Assembly (NCBI RefSeq): GCF_017309385.1
Contig: NZ_JAFJMJ010000002.1
Span: 620,001 to 684,000 of the forward strand
From: Amycolatopsis sp. 195334CR
GTDB lineage: Bacteria > Actinomycetota > Actinomycetes > Mycobacteriales > Pseudonocardiaceae
Direction of reading: 5' to 3'
Length of the DNA stretch: 64,000 bases
The notes beneath the pieces were generated by a model. It ran no database searches and was not told where the DNA came from. It saw only the letters and a program-made list of their open reading frames with translations. Positions 42,182-51,988 of this stretch are shown in pieces (within the stretch, counting starts at the first letter, position 1; each line of letters opens with the position of its first letter). The position numbers and the translations under genes are program-made.

Positions 42182-42873
42182 GGCTTGACCAGCCGGTAAC
42201 CGAGTCCGCGCACGGTGCGCAGCAGCACCGGGTTCGCCGGGTCCGCTTCGATCTTCGCCCGCAGCCGCGCCACCGCGGCGTCGACCAGCCGCGCGTCCCC
42301 GCTGTAGCCGTAGTCCCACACCCGCTGCAGCAGCGTCCGGCGGCTCAGCACCTGGCCGAGGTGGTCGGCGAACTCGAACAGCAGCCGCAGTTCCGTCGGG
42401 GTCAGGTGCACCTCCGCCCCCTGGCGGGTGACCAGGCTGGCCCGGCGGTCGATGTCGAGGTCACCGAGCGAGAGCACCGGCGGCGGGAGTTCGGACGGCG
42501 GCGCCGGGGTGGACCGGCGCAGCACGGTTTTCACCCTGGCGTCCAGGATGCGCGGCTGGATCGGCTTGACCACGTAGTCGTCGGCCCCGCCCTCCAGCCC
42601 GGCGACCACGTCGATCGGGTCGCCGCGCGCGGTCAGCAGGATCACCGGGATGGGGTCGCGGGCGCGGATCCGGCGGCACACCTCGAACCCGTCGATCCCC
42701 GGCAGCATCACGTCCAGCAGCACCAGGTCGACGGCGATCCCGTTCTCGTACAACGATTCCAGCGCCTCCTCCCCGCTGCCGGTCACGGTGACGGAGTGGC
42801 CGAGCTCGCGCAGCGCGCGGGAGAGCACCTCGGCCAGCACGGCGTCGTCCTCGACCAACAGCAACTGGGACAC
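42178..42873 (-). CDS. OmpR family response regulator
   Basis: 231 residues: receiver domain (LLLVEDDAVLAEVLSRA, phospho-Asp54 in LVLLDVMLPG, Lys in DDYVVKPI) and a winged-helix output domain (LTPTELRLLFEFADHLG ... VLLRTVRGLGYRLVKP). GTG 42873 is chosen over GTG 42879 because GGAGGA (complement of 42881-42886) lies seven bases before it and only one base before the other. It is 15 bases after the M15 peptidase gene and overlaps the kinase gene. Confidence 0.93.
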   Translation of the reverse strand: MSQLLLVEDDAVLAEVLSRALRELGHSVTVTGSGEEALESLYENGIAVDLVLLDVMLPGIDGFEVCRRIRARDPIPVILLTARGDPIDVVAGLEGGADDYVVKPIQPRILDARVKTVLRRSTPAPPSELPPPVLSLGDLDIDRRASLVTRQGAEVHLTPTELRLLFEFADHLGQVLSRRTLLQRVWDYGYSGDARLVDAAVARLRAKIEADPANPVLLRTVRGLGYRLVKP

Positions 42874-42888
42874 CGGCACTTCCTCCGT

Positions 42889-43440
42889 TCAGGCCGCATG
42901 GCGCAGGGGGACACCGGGATGGGCCCGGCGCAGCGGCGGTCGGCCGCGGTGGTTCGGAAGGTACTCGAAATGCCACCACTCGTTGTCGTAGGTCCGGTGA
43001 AGGTCGTGTGCCGCGCCGTGCAGTTCCAGCCAGTGCGCCCCCTCGCGCGGCCGGATGTCCAGCGCGGTGCCCCGGACGTGGCCGGATTCCTCCGGCGGCA
43101 GGACCCGCCTGCGCGCTGCGGCGGTGGAGCCGGTGCGCCGGACTTCCTCGGTGTAGAGCCGGAACTGCTCGTCGGCGTCACGATGTCCCGAGGTGAGGCC
43201 GATCAGCTGGCGGTCGCGCCAGAACGCCACCGCGCGCGCCTCGGTGAAGGCGCTCCGGGTCGCCGGGGTGAGCCCGCTCAGGTTCTCGCGGGGGAACCGC
43301 AGGCCGAGAGCCCATTGACAAGCCACGAACCGCGCGTGGCCGGGTGCGGTCAGCGCGGCGAAGGGCAGCAGCAGCACGGCGAGCGCGAGGGTGGCCGCGT
43401 GCAGGAGCCGGTCCCGGATCCCGTCGGTCGATTCGGTCAT
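42889..43440 (-). CDS. M15 family D,D-peptidase (VanY/VanX-like)
   Basis: 183 residues. An N-terminal membrane anchor (about 9-32) precedes a zinc peptidase domain with ESGHVRGTALDI (the SxHxxGxAxD zinc motif) and NEWWHFEY (ExxH with the third zinc ligand). The family cleaves the terminal D-Ala of peptidoglycan stems or D-Ala-D-Ala. It is first in an operon with a two-component system and divergent from alanine racemase and D-Ala ligase genes, which supports a role in remodelling stem peptide ends. Confidence 0.88.
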   Translation of the reverse strand: MTESTDGIRDRLLHAATLALAVLLLPFAALTAPGHARFVACQWALGLRFPRENLSGLTPATRSAFTEARAVAFWRDRQLIGLTSGHRDADEQFRLYTEEVRRTGSTAAARRRVLPPEESGHVRGTALDIRPREGAHWLELHGAAHDLHRTYDNEWWHFEYLPNHRGRPPLRRAHPGVPLRHAA

Positions 43441-43498
43441 GGCATCCACGGTCGGCCGCGTTGGTGCGCGTGCTGTCGGGCTTTGATGACCAGTTCTC

Positions 43499-43528
43499 GA
43501 CAACGTGTAACAGCTTCTCGCCGTTGTC
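43499..43528. promoter_or_regulatory. Inverted repeat in the divergent cell-wall promoter region
   Basis: GACAACG (43499-43505) and CGTTGTC (43522-43528) are a perfect 7-bp inverted repeat with 16 bases between. TTCTCG also recurs at 43494 and 43515, 21 bases apart (two helical turns), as expected for tandem OmpR-type half-sites. The response regulator encoded next door is the obvious candidate. Confidence 0.45.
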
Positions 43529-43586
43529 ATGGATCTGTCACACGATGATCGCGGGACGCGGATATCCGCCGAGCAGAGTGAGCGGC

Positions 43587-44699
43587 ATGCGCACCTTGTC
43601 CACGCTGCCCGCGGTCCGCGAACCGACCCTGGAGGTCGACCTGACCGCGGTGGCCGCCAACACCCGCCGGTTCGCCCGTACCACCGGCGGGGCGGTGATG
43701 GCCGTGGTGAAGGCGGACGGGTTCGGGCACGGACTCGCCGACGTGGCCAGGACCGCGCTCGCCGCCGGCGCGACCTGGCTGGGGGTCACGTCGCTCGCGG
43801 AGGCGGTCGCGGTGCGCGCCGCCGGGATCGACGCACCGGTGCTGAGCTGGCTGAACCCGGTGGAGGTCAACGCGATGACCGCGTGGGTGCACCGGATCGA
43901 CCTGGCCGTGCCGAGCCTCCTCCACCTCGAAGTGGTCGTCGACGCCGGTTATCCGGTCCGCGTCCACCTCCAGCTCGACACGGGACTGGCCCGCGACGGC
44001 GCGGCCCCGGGCGACTGGCCCGCGCTGGTGGCCGCCGCCCGGCGCGCCGAGGCCGACGGGCGGATCACCGTGGCCGGCGTGATGGGGCACCTGGCGATGG
44101 CCGCCGAACCGGGGCACGCGGCGAACGAGATCGGGCGGCTGGCCTTCCTGCACGGGGTCGACCTGGCCGTCCGGGCCGGGTTGCGCCCGTCGGTGCGCCA
44201 CCTGGCCGCCACCGCCGCCGCGCTCACCGATCCCGGCACGCACCTGGACCTGGTCCGGATCGGGGCCGGGCTGGTGGGCATCGACCCGAGCGGCACCACG
44301 CGCCTGCGGTCCGCGCTGCGGCTCACCGCGCCCGTGGTGCAGGTGCGCCGGGTCCCGGCCAGGGTCGGGATCGGCTACGGGCACACGTACGTGACCGATC
44401 GGGCGACCACGCTCGCGTTGTTGCCGCTCGGGTACGCCGACGGCCTGCCGCGCGTGGCGTCCGGGCGGGCGGAGGTGCAGCTGGCCGGTCGCCGTCGCCG
44501 GGTGGTCGGGGTGATCTCGATGGACCAGATCGTGGTGGACCTCGGCGACGAGCCGGTCGAGCCGGGTGCCGAGGCGGTGGTGTTCGGCCCGGGTGACCAC
44601 GGTGAGCCGACCGTCGAGGACTGGGCGGGCTGGGCGGACACCATTCCGCACGAGATCGTCACCGGGATCGGCGCGCGCGTGCGGCGGAGCGTCCGATGA
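43587..44699 (+). CDS. alr: Alanine racemase family protein
   Basis: PLP enzyme of 370 residues. The cofactor Lys is in VVKADGFGHGLADVA (Phe where most Alr have Tyr), the second catalytic Tyr in GIGYGHTYV, and VISMDQIVVD is the conserved C-terminal domain strand. ATG 43587 gives the common N-terminus. The racemase has no membrane domain, unlike VanT. It overlaps the ligase gene by four bases, so D-amino acid supply and dipeptide formation are coupled. L-Ala is the default substrate; serine is possible. Confidence 0.92.
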   Translation: MRTLSTLPAVREPTLEVDLTAVAANTRRFARTTGGAVMAVVKADGFGHGLADVARTALAAGATWLGVTSLAEAVAVRAAGIDAPVLSWLNPVEVNAMTAWVHRIDLAVPSLLHLEVVVDAGYPVRVHLQLDTGLARDGAAPGDWPALVAAARRAEADGRITVAGVMGHLAMAAEPGHAANEIGRLAFLHGVDLAVRAGLRPSVRHLAATAAALTDPGTHLDLVRIGAGLVGIDPSGTTRLRSALRLTAPVVQVRRVPARVGIGYGHTYVTDRATTLALLPLGYADGLPRVASGRAEVQLAGRRRRVVGVISMDQIVVDLGDEPVEPGAEAVVFGPGDHGEPTVEDWAGWADTIPHEIVTGIGARVRRSVR

Positions 44700-45670
44700 G
44701 CGCGCGGCTCCGGGTGGCGTTGATCGGCGGCGGGCAGAACTGCGAGCACGAGGTGTCGCTGGCTTCCGCGGCCTCGGTGCGCGCGGCGCTCGACCCGGCG
44801 CGGTACGAGGCCGTGCCGTTGACCATTCTCCGCGACGGCCGGTGGCTGGGCCCGGACGAGGAGGCGCTCGGTTCGTCGGCGGCCGACAGCCTGGCGGCGG
44901 CGCTCGCGGTGCTGGCCGGGTGCGATGTGGTCCTGCCCCTGCTGCACGGACCACGCGGGGAGGACGGCACGCTCGCGGCGTTGTGCGAGCTGGCGGGGCT
45001 TCCGTGCGCCGGTTCGCCGACGCGCGCGGGGGCGCTCACGATGGACAAGTGGGCGACCAAGCTGGTGGCCGAGGCGGTCGGCGTGCGGACCGCGCCGGGG
45101 AGGCTGGTCACCGAGGCCGAGGCGGCGGCCGTGCTGTTCGACGGGCCGGTGGTGGTCAAGCCGGTCGCCGCGGGGTCGAGCTTCGGCGTGTGCCTGGTGG
45201 AGACCGAGGAGGCGCTCGAACCGGCGTTGCGGGCGGCGCTGGCCCTGGACGACCGGGTGCTGGTGGAGCAGGTGGTCCGCGGCCGGGAGATCGATGTCGC
45301 CGTGCTCGACGACCCGGACCACGGGCGGCGGGTGGGGCCGCCACTGGAGATCCTGGTGGCGCAGCCCCTGTTCGACACCACGACGAAGTACGACGGGAGC
45401 GCGGAATTCGTGATCCCCGCGCCGCTGACCGGGACCGAGTCGAAGGCACTGACCGAGGCGGCGCTGCGGGTCTACGACGCACTGGGCTGCCGGGGTCTCG
45501 CGCGGGTCGACTTCTTCCTGACCGCGGAGGGGCTGGTGCTGAACGAGGTCAACACGATGCCGGGGCTGACCGCGGAATCGCAGGTGCCGAAGATGTTCGC
45601 CGCCGAAGGCCTGCCGTACCCGGAGTTCCTGGACCGCCTCATCCGCTCGACGCCGGGACTCGCCCGCTGA
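44696..45670 (+). CDS. ddl: D-alanine--D-alanine ligase family protein
   Basis: 324 residues of the ATP-grasp fold: CEHEVSLASAASV (first-substrate Glu), LLHGPRGEDGTLAAL, KPVAAGSSFGV, and the end EVNTMPGLTAESQVPKMF. The omega loop reads FDTTTKYDG, with a Lys-Tyr pair as in D-Ala-D-Ala and VanC-type ligases, and unlike the D-lactate ligases VanA/VanB. The product is therefore probably D-Ala-D-Ala or D-Ala-D-Ser. A housekeeping Ddl elsewhere is likely. Confidence 0.92.
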   Translation: MSARLRVALIGGGQNCEHEVSLASAASVRAALDPARYEAVPLTILRDGRWLGPDEEALGSSAADSLAAALAVLAGCDVVLPLLHGPRGEDGTLAALCELAGLPCAGSPTRAGALTMDKWATKLVAEAVGVRTAPGRLVTEAEAAAVLFDGPVVVKPVAAGSSFGVCLVETEEALEPALRAALALDDRVLVEQVVRGREIDVAVLDDPDHGRRVGPPLEILVAQPLFDTTTKYDGSAEFVIPAPLTGTESKALTEAALRVYDALGCRGLARVDFFLTAEGLVLNEVNTMPGLTAESQVPKMFAAEGLPYPEFLDRLIRSTPGLAR

Positions 45671-45679
45671 GGACCGGGA

Positions 45680-46177
45680 CTAGTGGCGGCGGAGGACCAC
45701 CACCGGGATCTCCCGGTCGGTCCACGCCTGGTACTTGGCGAAATCGGCGTAGAGCTCGACCAGGCGCGGCCACAGTTCGGCCCGTTCGCCGGCGTCGGCG
45801 ACCCGCGCGCGGACCGGCACCGGTGCCTGCTTCTTCAGGTGCACCCGGGTTTCGGCGTCGGCGCGGAGGTTGAAGTACCACTGCGGGTGCTTCGGCAGGC
45901 CGCCTTGGGAAGCGACGATCACGAACTCGTCGTCGTTGGCGCGCAAATAAAGCAGCGGCGTGACGAACCGGCGGCCGGAGCGCCGCCCGCGGTGTTCCAG
46001 CAGCAGCGTCGGCACCGGTTTGCGGAAGCCCGCGCCGATCCGCCAGGTGCTGCCCACGCGACCGCCGGTCAGGGTGAACACCCGGACCTGGACCCGCGCC
46101 ATGAGCTTCATCAGCTTGGCGACCACCGGGGAATCCAGGCCCTTCGGCGCGTCCTCCGGCAGGCTGAACCGTCCCAT
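45680..46177 (-). CDS. Nitroreductase/deazaflavin-dependent (Ddn-like) oxidoreductase
   Basis: 165 residues with a split beta-barrel: LTGGRVGSTWRIG, PTLLLEHRGRRSGRRFVTPL (core of the F420/FMN-binding fold) and GGLPKHPQWYFNLRAD, followed by a VPVRARV strand. The pattern fits the actinobacterial F420H2-dependent nitroreductase family (Ddn/Rv3547-like), which reduces quinones and nitro compounds. It overlaps the upstream TetR gene by one base and is its likely target. Confidence 0.88.
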   Translation of the reverse strand: MGRFSLPEDAPKGLDSPVVAKLMKLMARVQVRVFTLTGGRVGSTWRIGAGFRKPVPTLLLEHRGRRSGRRFVTPLLYLRANDDEFVIVASQGGLPKHPQWYFNLRADAETRVHLKKQAPVPVRARVADAGERAELWPRLVELYADFAKYQAWTDREIPVVVLRRH

Positions 46178-46782
46178 CACTGCCTCCTCGTTTCGGGCGG
46201 GCCCGCGAACACGGCGGTGACCAGGTCGACGAGCTGCTCGACCACGGCGTCCCGGCTCCACCTGCCGGTGCCGGAGTCCAGCAGCCGCTGGGTCCGGCCG
46301 AGGTCGCCGAGCACGGTGAGCGTCAGGTTCATCGCCTGCGTCAGGCGGAAGTGCAAGGTCGCGTCGTCGGCATCCGGGCTCACTTCGCGCAGCGACCGCA
46401 CAAACGCCGCGTTGCGGTCGAGGAACGGCTCGGCGATCACGGCCAGCCGGTCGTCTCCCTCCACCAGCAGCCTGCCGACCAGGCGGATCCAGTGCTCGCC
46501 ACCGGAGCGCAGCACCGCGAGGACCGGCTGGACGAAGGCCCGCGCGAGTTCGCGCTCGGTGGGCGTCAGGTCCGCCAGCAGCGAGTCGCGCTCGTCGGAC
46601 ACCTGGGCGGCGCGGCTCCGGAGCACCGCGTCGAGCAGGCCGCGCTTGCCGCCGAAGTGGTAGTGCACCGCGGCGACGTTGGTGTCGGCGGCCTGCATGA
46701 TGCCGCGCATCGACACCGCGTCGACGCCCTGCTCCGCGAAGAGGCGCTCGGCCGCGGCGATGAGCCGTTGTTCGGTGCTCAC
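46177..46782 (-). CDS. TetR family transcriptional regulator
   Basis: 201 residues with an N-terminal HTH (EQRLIAAAERLFAEQGVD, then VSMRGIMQAADTNVAAVHYHFGGK) and a CerR-like C-terminal domain. It is co-transcribed with the Ddn-like oxidoreductase (TGATG overlap). The promoter lies in 46783-46823, close to the enolase gene end. Confidence 0.88.
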   Translation of the reverse strand: MSTEQRLIAAAERLFAEQGVDAVSMRGIMQAADTNVAAVHYHFGGKRGLLDAVLRSRAAQVSDERDSLLADLTPTERELARAFVQPVLAVLRSGGEHWIRLVGRLLVEGDDRLAVIAEPFLDRNAAFVRSLREVSPDADDATLHFRLTQAMNLTLTVLGDLGRTQRLLDSGTGRWSRDAVVEQLVDLVTAVFAGPPETRRQ

Positions 46783-46823
46783 CGCCGCAGCCTATCAACT
46801 GATTGAATCGCGCGATAGAACCC

Positions 46824-48185
<1,362 letters not shown>

Positions 48186-48224
48186 CTAGCAGAAGATCGC
48201 TGAATCGATCACGAGCCGAACGGG

Positions 48225-48899
48225 TCAGCCGGTTTCGTCGGTGGCCGCGTGCGGGGCGCCGACCGGTTTCGACTCGGGGGAGCCGCGCTGGCGCAGGTAG
48301 ACCGAGAGCACGGCCATCGAGCCGAGGGCGAGGAACTCGGACTGCCAGTTCTGCAGCGAGCGGTTCCAGAAGTCGGCCGAGACGAGGTAGTCCGGCCAGG
48401 TGACCGGGTCGGCGAAGGCGAGCAGCTGCTCGGCGTTGTAGGCGGACAGCCCGGCGATCGACTGCGCGGTCCAGGTGGCCAGGAACAGCAGGCCCATCAC
48501 CAGGCCGAGCGACCGGGAGAACACCGCGGTGCGCCAGCCGCCCGCGCGGGCCCACTTCGGTGAGCGGGCCGTGGCGTGGGAGCCGACCATCTGGTCGCGG
48601 TTGCTTTCCGGGCCGATTCTGTTGGCCGGCTTGGATTCCGGGGAGCCGCGCTGGATCAGGTAGACGGTGGCGACCACGTAGAGCAGGAACTGGAGGTACT
48701 CGGACTGCCAGTTCTCGGCCACGTCGACGGCGAAGTCCGCCGAGGTCAGGTATTCGAGCAGGCCGGTCGGGGCGCCGCCACCGGCGATCTGGCGGTCGTT
48801 GAAGTCGGCGTGCCCGGCGAACGCCTGCCCGATCAGGGCGAGCAGGAACAGCAGCCCGAACGCGAGGCTGAGTCCGTTGTCGCGCAAGAACTTCCGCAT
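48225..48899 (-). CDS. DUF6766-like membrane protein with internal duplication
   Basis: 224 residues with four hydrophobic segments. Two halves repeat the same unit: a membrane segment, a loop (YLTSADF / YLVSADF), NWQSEYLQF or NWQSEFLAL, a second membrane segment and the end motif QRGSPESKP. The RGSPESKP motif is cytoplasmic by charge and perfectly repeated. Function unknown. ATG 48899 overlaps the upstream lipoprotein stop, so the two are a unit. Confidence 0.78.
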   Translation of the reverse strand: MRKFLRDNGLSLAFGLLFLLALIGQAFAGHADFNDRQIAGGGAPTGLLEYLTSADFAVDVAENWQSEYLQFLLYVVATVYLIQRGSPESKPANRIGPESNRDQMVGSHATARSPKWARAGGWRTAVFSRSLGLVMGLLFLATWTAQSIAGLSAYNAEQLLAFADPVTWPDYLVSADFWNRSLQNWQSEFLALGSMAVLSVYLRQRGSPESKPVGAPHAATDETG

Positions 48900-49276
48900 C
48901 ACGGGCCACCGATGAGACAGCGGTAGGGGGCGTCCGCCGTGGTGGGCGTGCAGCCACCGCCGGTGATCCGCCAGCCGTCCTCGAACTGGTGCAGGAACAG
49001 GGTTTCCGCCCCGGTCCTGGCTTGGGCATCGGAACCCCACACCACCACGTCGGCCACGCTGCCGCCCGGGGACCGCAGCGTGGGCAGCACGTCGGCGCAG
49101 GGCTCACGCCCGTGCCGGGTCAGGTCTTCCAGCGCCCGGGGCGAAAGCAGCCCGCAGGCGGTGGCCGGATCGGCGTCGAGGAACTGCTGTGCGGTGGATC
49201 CCACGCCTGGATCCGCCGCCGGGGCGCACCCGGCCAGCAGGAGCGCCCCCGCGATCGGCGGCAAAATCCAACGCAC
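48899..49276 (-). CDS. Small secreted lipoprotein
   Basis: 125 residues from GTG 49276. The signal peptide is short (MRWILPPIAGALLLAGC) with the lipobox LLAGC, so Cys17 would be lipidated. The mature part contains QQFLDADPATACGLLSPRAL, a helix-Cys motif, and GCTPTTADAPYRCLIG near the end, suggesting a disulfide-stabilised fold. It is translationally coupled to the DUF6766-like protein and probably works with it outside the membrane. Confidence 0.75.
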   Translation of the reverse strand: MRWILPPIAGALLLAGCAPAADPGVGSTAQQFLDADPATACGLLSPRALEDLTRHGREPCADVLPTLRSPGGSVADVVVWGSDAQARTGAETLFLHQFEDGWRITGGGCTPTTADAPYRCLIGGP

Positions 49277-49328
49277 GCCTCGAAAATACTCGCGTGCGCG
49301 GGGTACCGCGCGGTGAAGCGGTACCCGA

Positions 49329-49748
49329 TCAGGCGTCGTAGGACAACGCCTCGACCAGTTCACCGGTGCTCGGGTTCGGCAGTGCCCTGGCCACGTCGGC
49401 CTGGCTCACCACGCCCACCAGCGTGTGGCCGTCGATCACCGGCAGCCGGCGCACGCGGTGCTCGGTCATCGTCCGCAGGATCTCGTCCGCGGAGTCGTCC
49501 GCGCCGATGGTCACGGCCTCGCCCTGGGCGAGTTCCCCGGCGGACAGCGCCCGCACGTCCTTGCCCTCGGCGAGCACCTTCACCACGATGTCGCGGTCGG
49601 TGAGCATGCCCTTGAGCTTGTTGTCCTCGCCGCAGATCGGCATCGCGCCGACCCCGAGTTCGGCCATCTTCTTGGCCGCGTCCAGCGCGGTGTCCGACGA
49701 ACGCACGCAGGTCGCGTCGGCGGTCATGATGTCCCTGGCGGTGGTCAT
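49329..49748 (-). CDS. Two-CBS-domain protein
   Basis: 139 residues, nearly only two CBS motifs: ARDIMTADATCVRSSDTALD with GMLTDRDIVVKV, then AVTIGADDSADEILRTMTEH with GVVSQADVARAL. Stand-alone CBS proteins of this type (HRP1-like) are stress- or hypoxia-induced in mycobacteria and bind adenosine nucleotides. Single gene, 56 bases downstream of the ANTAR gene on the same strand. Confidence 0.9.
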   Translation of the reverse strand: MTTARDIMTADATCVRSSDTALDAAKKMAELGVGAMPICGEDNKLKGMLTDRDIVVKVLAEGKDVRALSAGELAQGEAVTIGADDSADEILRTMTEHRVRRLPVIDGHTLVGVVSQADVARALPNPSTGELVEALSYDA

Positions 49749-49804
49749 CGATCGTCCTTCCGCTCGGTTTCCTTCTTCCCCAGCGGTACCCGCCGCAGCG
49801 CGCC

Positions 49805-50899
49805 TCACACACTCAGCTCGTCGCGGCGGGCGACGAGCGTGGCGGCGACGTCGGCGAGCTTGACGTTGATGTCCTGCGAAGTGCGGCGCAGCAGCTCGAA
49901 GGCTTCCTCCGCGGTGAGGCCCTGGCGGGCCATCAGGATGCCCTTGGCCTGGCCGATCACGTCCCGCGAGGCGATGGCGTCCCGGAGGTGGGCGGCTTCG
50001 AGCTGGGCCACTTCGGCGACGTGGCTGCGGGCGAGCGCCAGCGAGGCGTGGGTCGCCAGCAGCAGGGCGCGGTGGCGGTCGTCGGCGGTGATGCCGTTGC
50101 GGTGGCTGTAGATGTTGAGCGCCCCGTCCAGCGTGACCGGGGCCGGCGACGGGTGCAGCGCGGTCGACAGCACCGAGCCCAGGCCGTGCCGGGCGGCCAC
50201 GGTGGAGAACCGCGGCCAGGCGCTGGTGGTGGCGAGGTCCTGGTCGAGCACGTAGGCGGGCCCGTCGGGGCGGGCGGCGTCGACGCACGGGCCGGTCCCG
50301 GCTTCGTACTGGGCGCGGTCCAGTTCGGTGGCCACGCCGTGGGTCTCCACCGGGGTGAAGAACTGGCCTGCCGGGTCCCGCAGGGTCACGCTGACCACCT
50401 CGGCGTGCGGGACGAGCACGGTGGCGGCCGCGGCGATCTGCCGCAGGACCTGCTCCAGGGTGGTGGCGTCGAGCAGGACGCGGGTCAGCGCGGCGAGCTG
50501 CTCGGCGAGGATCTCGTCGGGATCGCGGCCGGCCTGGGGCGTGGGGTGCCAGGAGAGCGCGTCGTCGATCGTGTCGTGTATCGGCAGGAGCGCCGAAGCC
50601 ACAGCGCCCCGCACGAGCCGGAAGGACTCGGTCCCGTGCCCGAGCACGACGGCCGTCCGGATGCCCCGTGCCCCGTTGTGGCCGGTGAACTCACCCAGCA
50701 TGCGGGCCGCCGACCCGGACAGTTCGCTGACCCCACGCAGGTCCAGCACCACGAAGCCGGGTGGCGGGACCACGCCGGTCACGTCGGCCAGCTTCACCGC
50801 GGTGCGCTCCACCTCCTCGCCGGACAGGGGCCCGCGCAAACGCAGCACGAGAGCCGAGTCGAGCTTTTCGGGGCTGATCAGCACCTCGTCGTGGGGCAT
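49805..50899 (-). CDS. STAS-GAF-ANTAR regulator
   Basis: 364 residues from ATG 50899. Residues about 5-105 resemble a STAS/anti-sigma antagonist fold (VVLDLRGVSELSGSAARML), about 140-285 form a GAF domain (VLLDATTLEQVLRQIAAAATV ... EAGTGPCVDAAR), and about 300-360 an ANTAR RNA-binding domain (IGQAKGILMARQGLTAEEAF). Such proteins bind two-hexaloop RNA hairpins to prevent termination. The upstream start GTG 50959 would overlap the SDR gene. No stop-anti-terminator hairpin pair was identified nearby. Confidence 0.85.
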   Translation of the reverse strand: MPHDEVLISPEKLDSALVLRLRGPLSGEEVERTAVKLADVTGVVPPPGFVVLDLRGVSELSGSAARMLGEFTGHNGARGIRTAVVLGHGTESFRLVRGAVASALLPIHDTIDDALSWHPTPQAGRDPDEILAEQLAALTRVLLDATTLEQVLRQIAAAATVLVPHAEVVSVTLRDPAGQFFTPVETHGVATELDRAQYEAGTGPCVDAARPDGPAYVLDQDLATTSAWPRFSTVAARHGLGSVLSTALHPSPAPVTLDGALNIYSHRNGITADDRHRALLLATHASLALARSHVAEVAQLEAAHLRDAIASRDVIGQAKGILMARQGLTAEEAFELLRRTSQDINVKLADVAATLVARRDELSV

Positions 50900-50939
50900 G
50901 GTTTCGGGTACCGCGGTGGCGAGGAACCGAAACACCGTC

Positions 50940-51881
50940 TCAGGACGGGAAGGGGACACCGGTCAGTTCCTCGGAGACCTTCCAGATCCGGCGGGCGTCG
51001 TCCTCGCCGCGCAGGCGGGAGTACAGCTTCTGCTCGGCGGGCGGGCCAGAGAGGTGCCGGAAGCCGCTGGGCCCGTAGAGGCGGCCGCCGTCGGCGTCGG
51101 GGGAGGTGGCGGCGTACAGCGCGGGCAGCAGGGCCGACTCCACCTTGCCGAACAGGATGCCGCGCGAGGACAGCGCCCGGATGAACCGCACCATCGTGGT
51201 GTCGTGCCCGCGGCCGACCTCCGGGCGCGCGGCGAGCAGGTTCGTCGGCGTGACCCCGGGGTGGGACAGGTTGCTGGTGATGCCCCAGCCGCCGTCACGG
51301 CTGCGCCGGTCGAGTTCGAGGCCGAACAGGCCGAAGGCGATCTTCGACTGGCTGTAGGCGTGGTTGCCCTGGTACTTCCGCTCCCACTGGAGGTCGTCCC
51401 AGTTGATGGCGTGCTGGTCGGCGGCGATGCTGATCTGCGAGGTGACCCGGGCCCGGCCCGCGCGCAGGAGCGGGAGGAGGCGGGCCACCAGGGCGAAGTG
51501 CCCGAGGTGGTTGGTGCCGAACTGCAGCTCGAACCCGTCCTCGGTGGTCTGGCGGTCGGGCGGGGTCATCACACCGGCGTTGTTCACCAGGATGTGGATC
51601 GGACGGCCCTCCTCGGTGAGCCGGTCGGCCACCGCGGCGACGGACGCCAGTGACGAAAGGTCCAGATCGCGCAGGGAAACCTCGGCGCCGGGGTGCTGTT
51701 CGCGGATCTTCGCGAGCGCGGCCTCGCCCTTGCGCGGGTTGCGCACCGGCATGACGACCTCCGCGCCCGCCCCGGCGAGCCGGGTGGCCAGGCCCAGGCC
51801 GACGCCGTCACTCGCGCCGGTGACCACTGCGAGCTTGCCGGTGAGGTCGGGTACCGGGAGGTCGGGGGTGGGCTGGGGCAT
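50940..51881 (-). CDS. SDR family oxidoreductase (retinol dehydrogenase-like)
   Basis: 313 residues, cofactor motif [21 protein letters not shown], the [11 protein letters not shown] helix, and catalytic Tyr/Lys in [12 protein letters not shown]. The unusual [15 protein letters not shown] replaces the classical Ser strand. The long form matches the WWOX/retinol-dehydrogenase-like SDRs common in actinobacteria. It is divergent from a TetR gene whose operator lies in between. Confidence 0.9.
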   Translation of the reverse strand: MPQPTPDLPVPDLTGKLAVVTGASDGVGLGLATRLAGAGAEVVMPVRNPRKGEAALAKIREQHPGAEVSLRDLDLSSLASVAAVADRLTEEGRPIHILVNNAGVMTPPDRQTTEDGFELQFGTNHLGHFALVARLLPLLRAGRARVTSQISIAADQHAINWDDLQWERKYQGNHAYSQSKIAFGLFGLELDRRSRDGGWGITSNLSHPGVTPTNLLAARPEVGRGHDTTMVRFIRALSSRGILFGKVESALLPALYAATSPDADGGRLYGPSGFRHLSGPPAEQKLYSRLRGEDDARRIWKVSEELTGVPFPS

Positions 51882-51908
51882 GGTTCTTCCTGCTTTCGCC
51901 GGGTACTG

Positions 51909-51948
51909 TCTGACACCTGTCAGATTAAGCGTATCCTGACGGGTGTCA
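51909..51948. promoter_or_regulatory. Twin TGAC-N4-GTCA operators
   Basis: TGAC-ACCT-GTCA (51911-51922), part of the perfect palindrome TCTGACACCTGTCAGA (51909-51924), and TGAC-GGGT-GTCA (51937-51948) lie 26 bases apart between the divergent SDR and TetR genes. Repeated palindromes of the same pattern are characteristic of TetR operators. Confidence 0.65.
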
Positions 51949-51988
51949 AGTTTTGTCCCCCAGGTGGGGTGCGGTCGGAGGAGGGCGC

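Noticed and set aside
42178..42879. Response regulator start at GTG 42879
   Set aside because: Only one base separates it from the ribosome site; GTG 42873 has the normal seven-base spacing.
42889..45670. Classical VanHAX glycopeptide resistance operon
   Set aside because: No lactate dehydrogenase gene, and the ligase has the Lys-Tyr omega loop of D-Ala/D-Ser enzymes rather than that of VanA.
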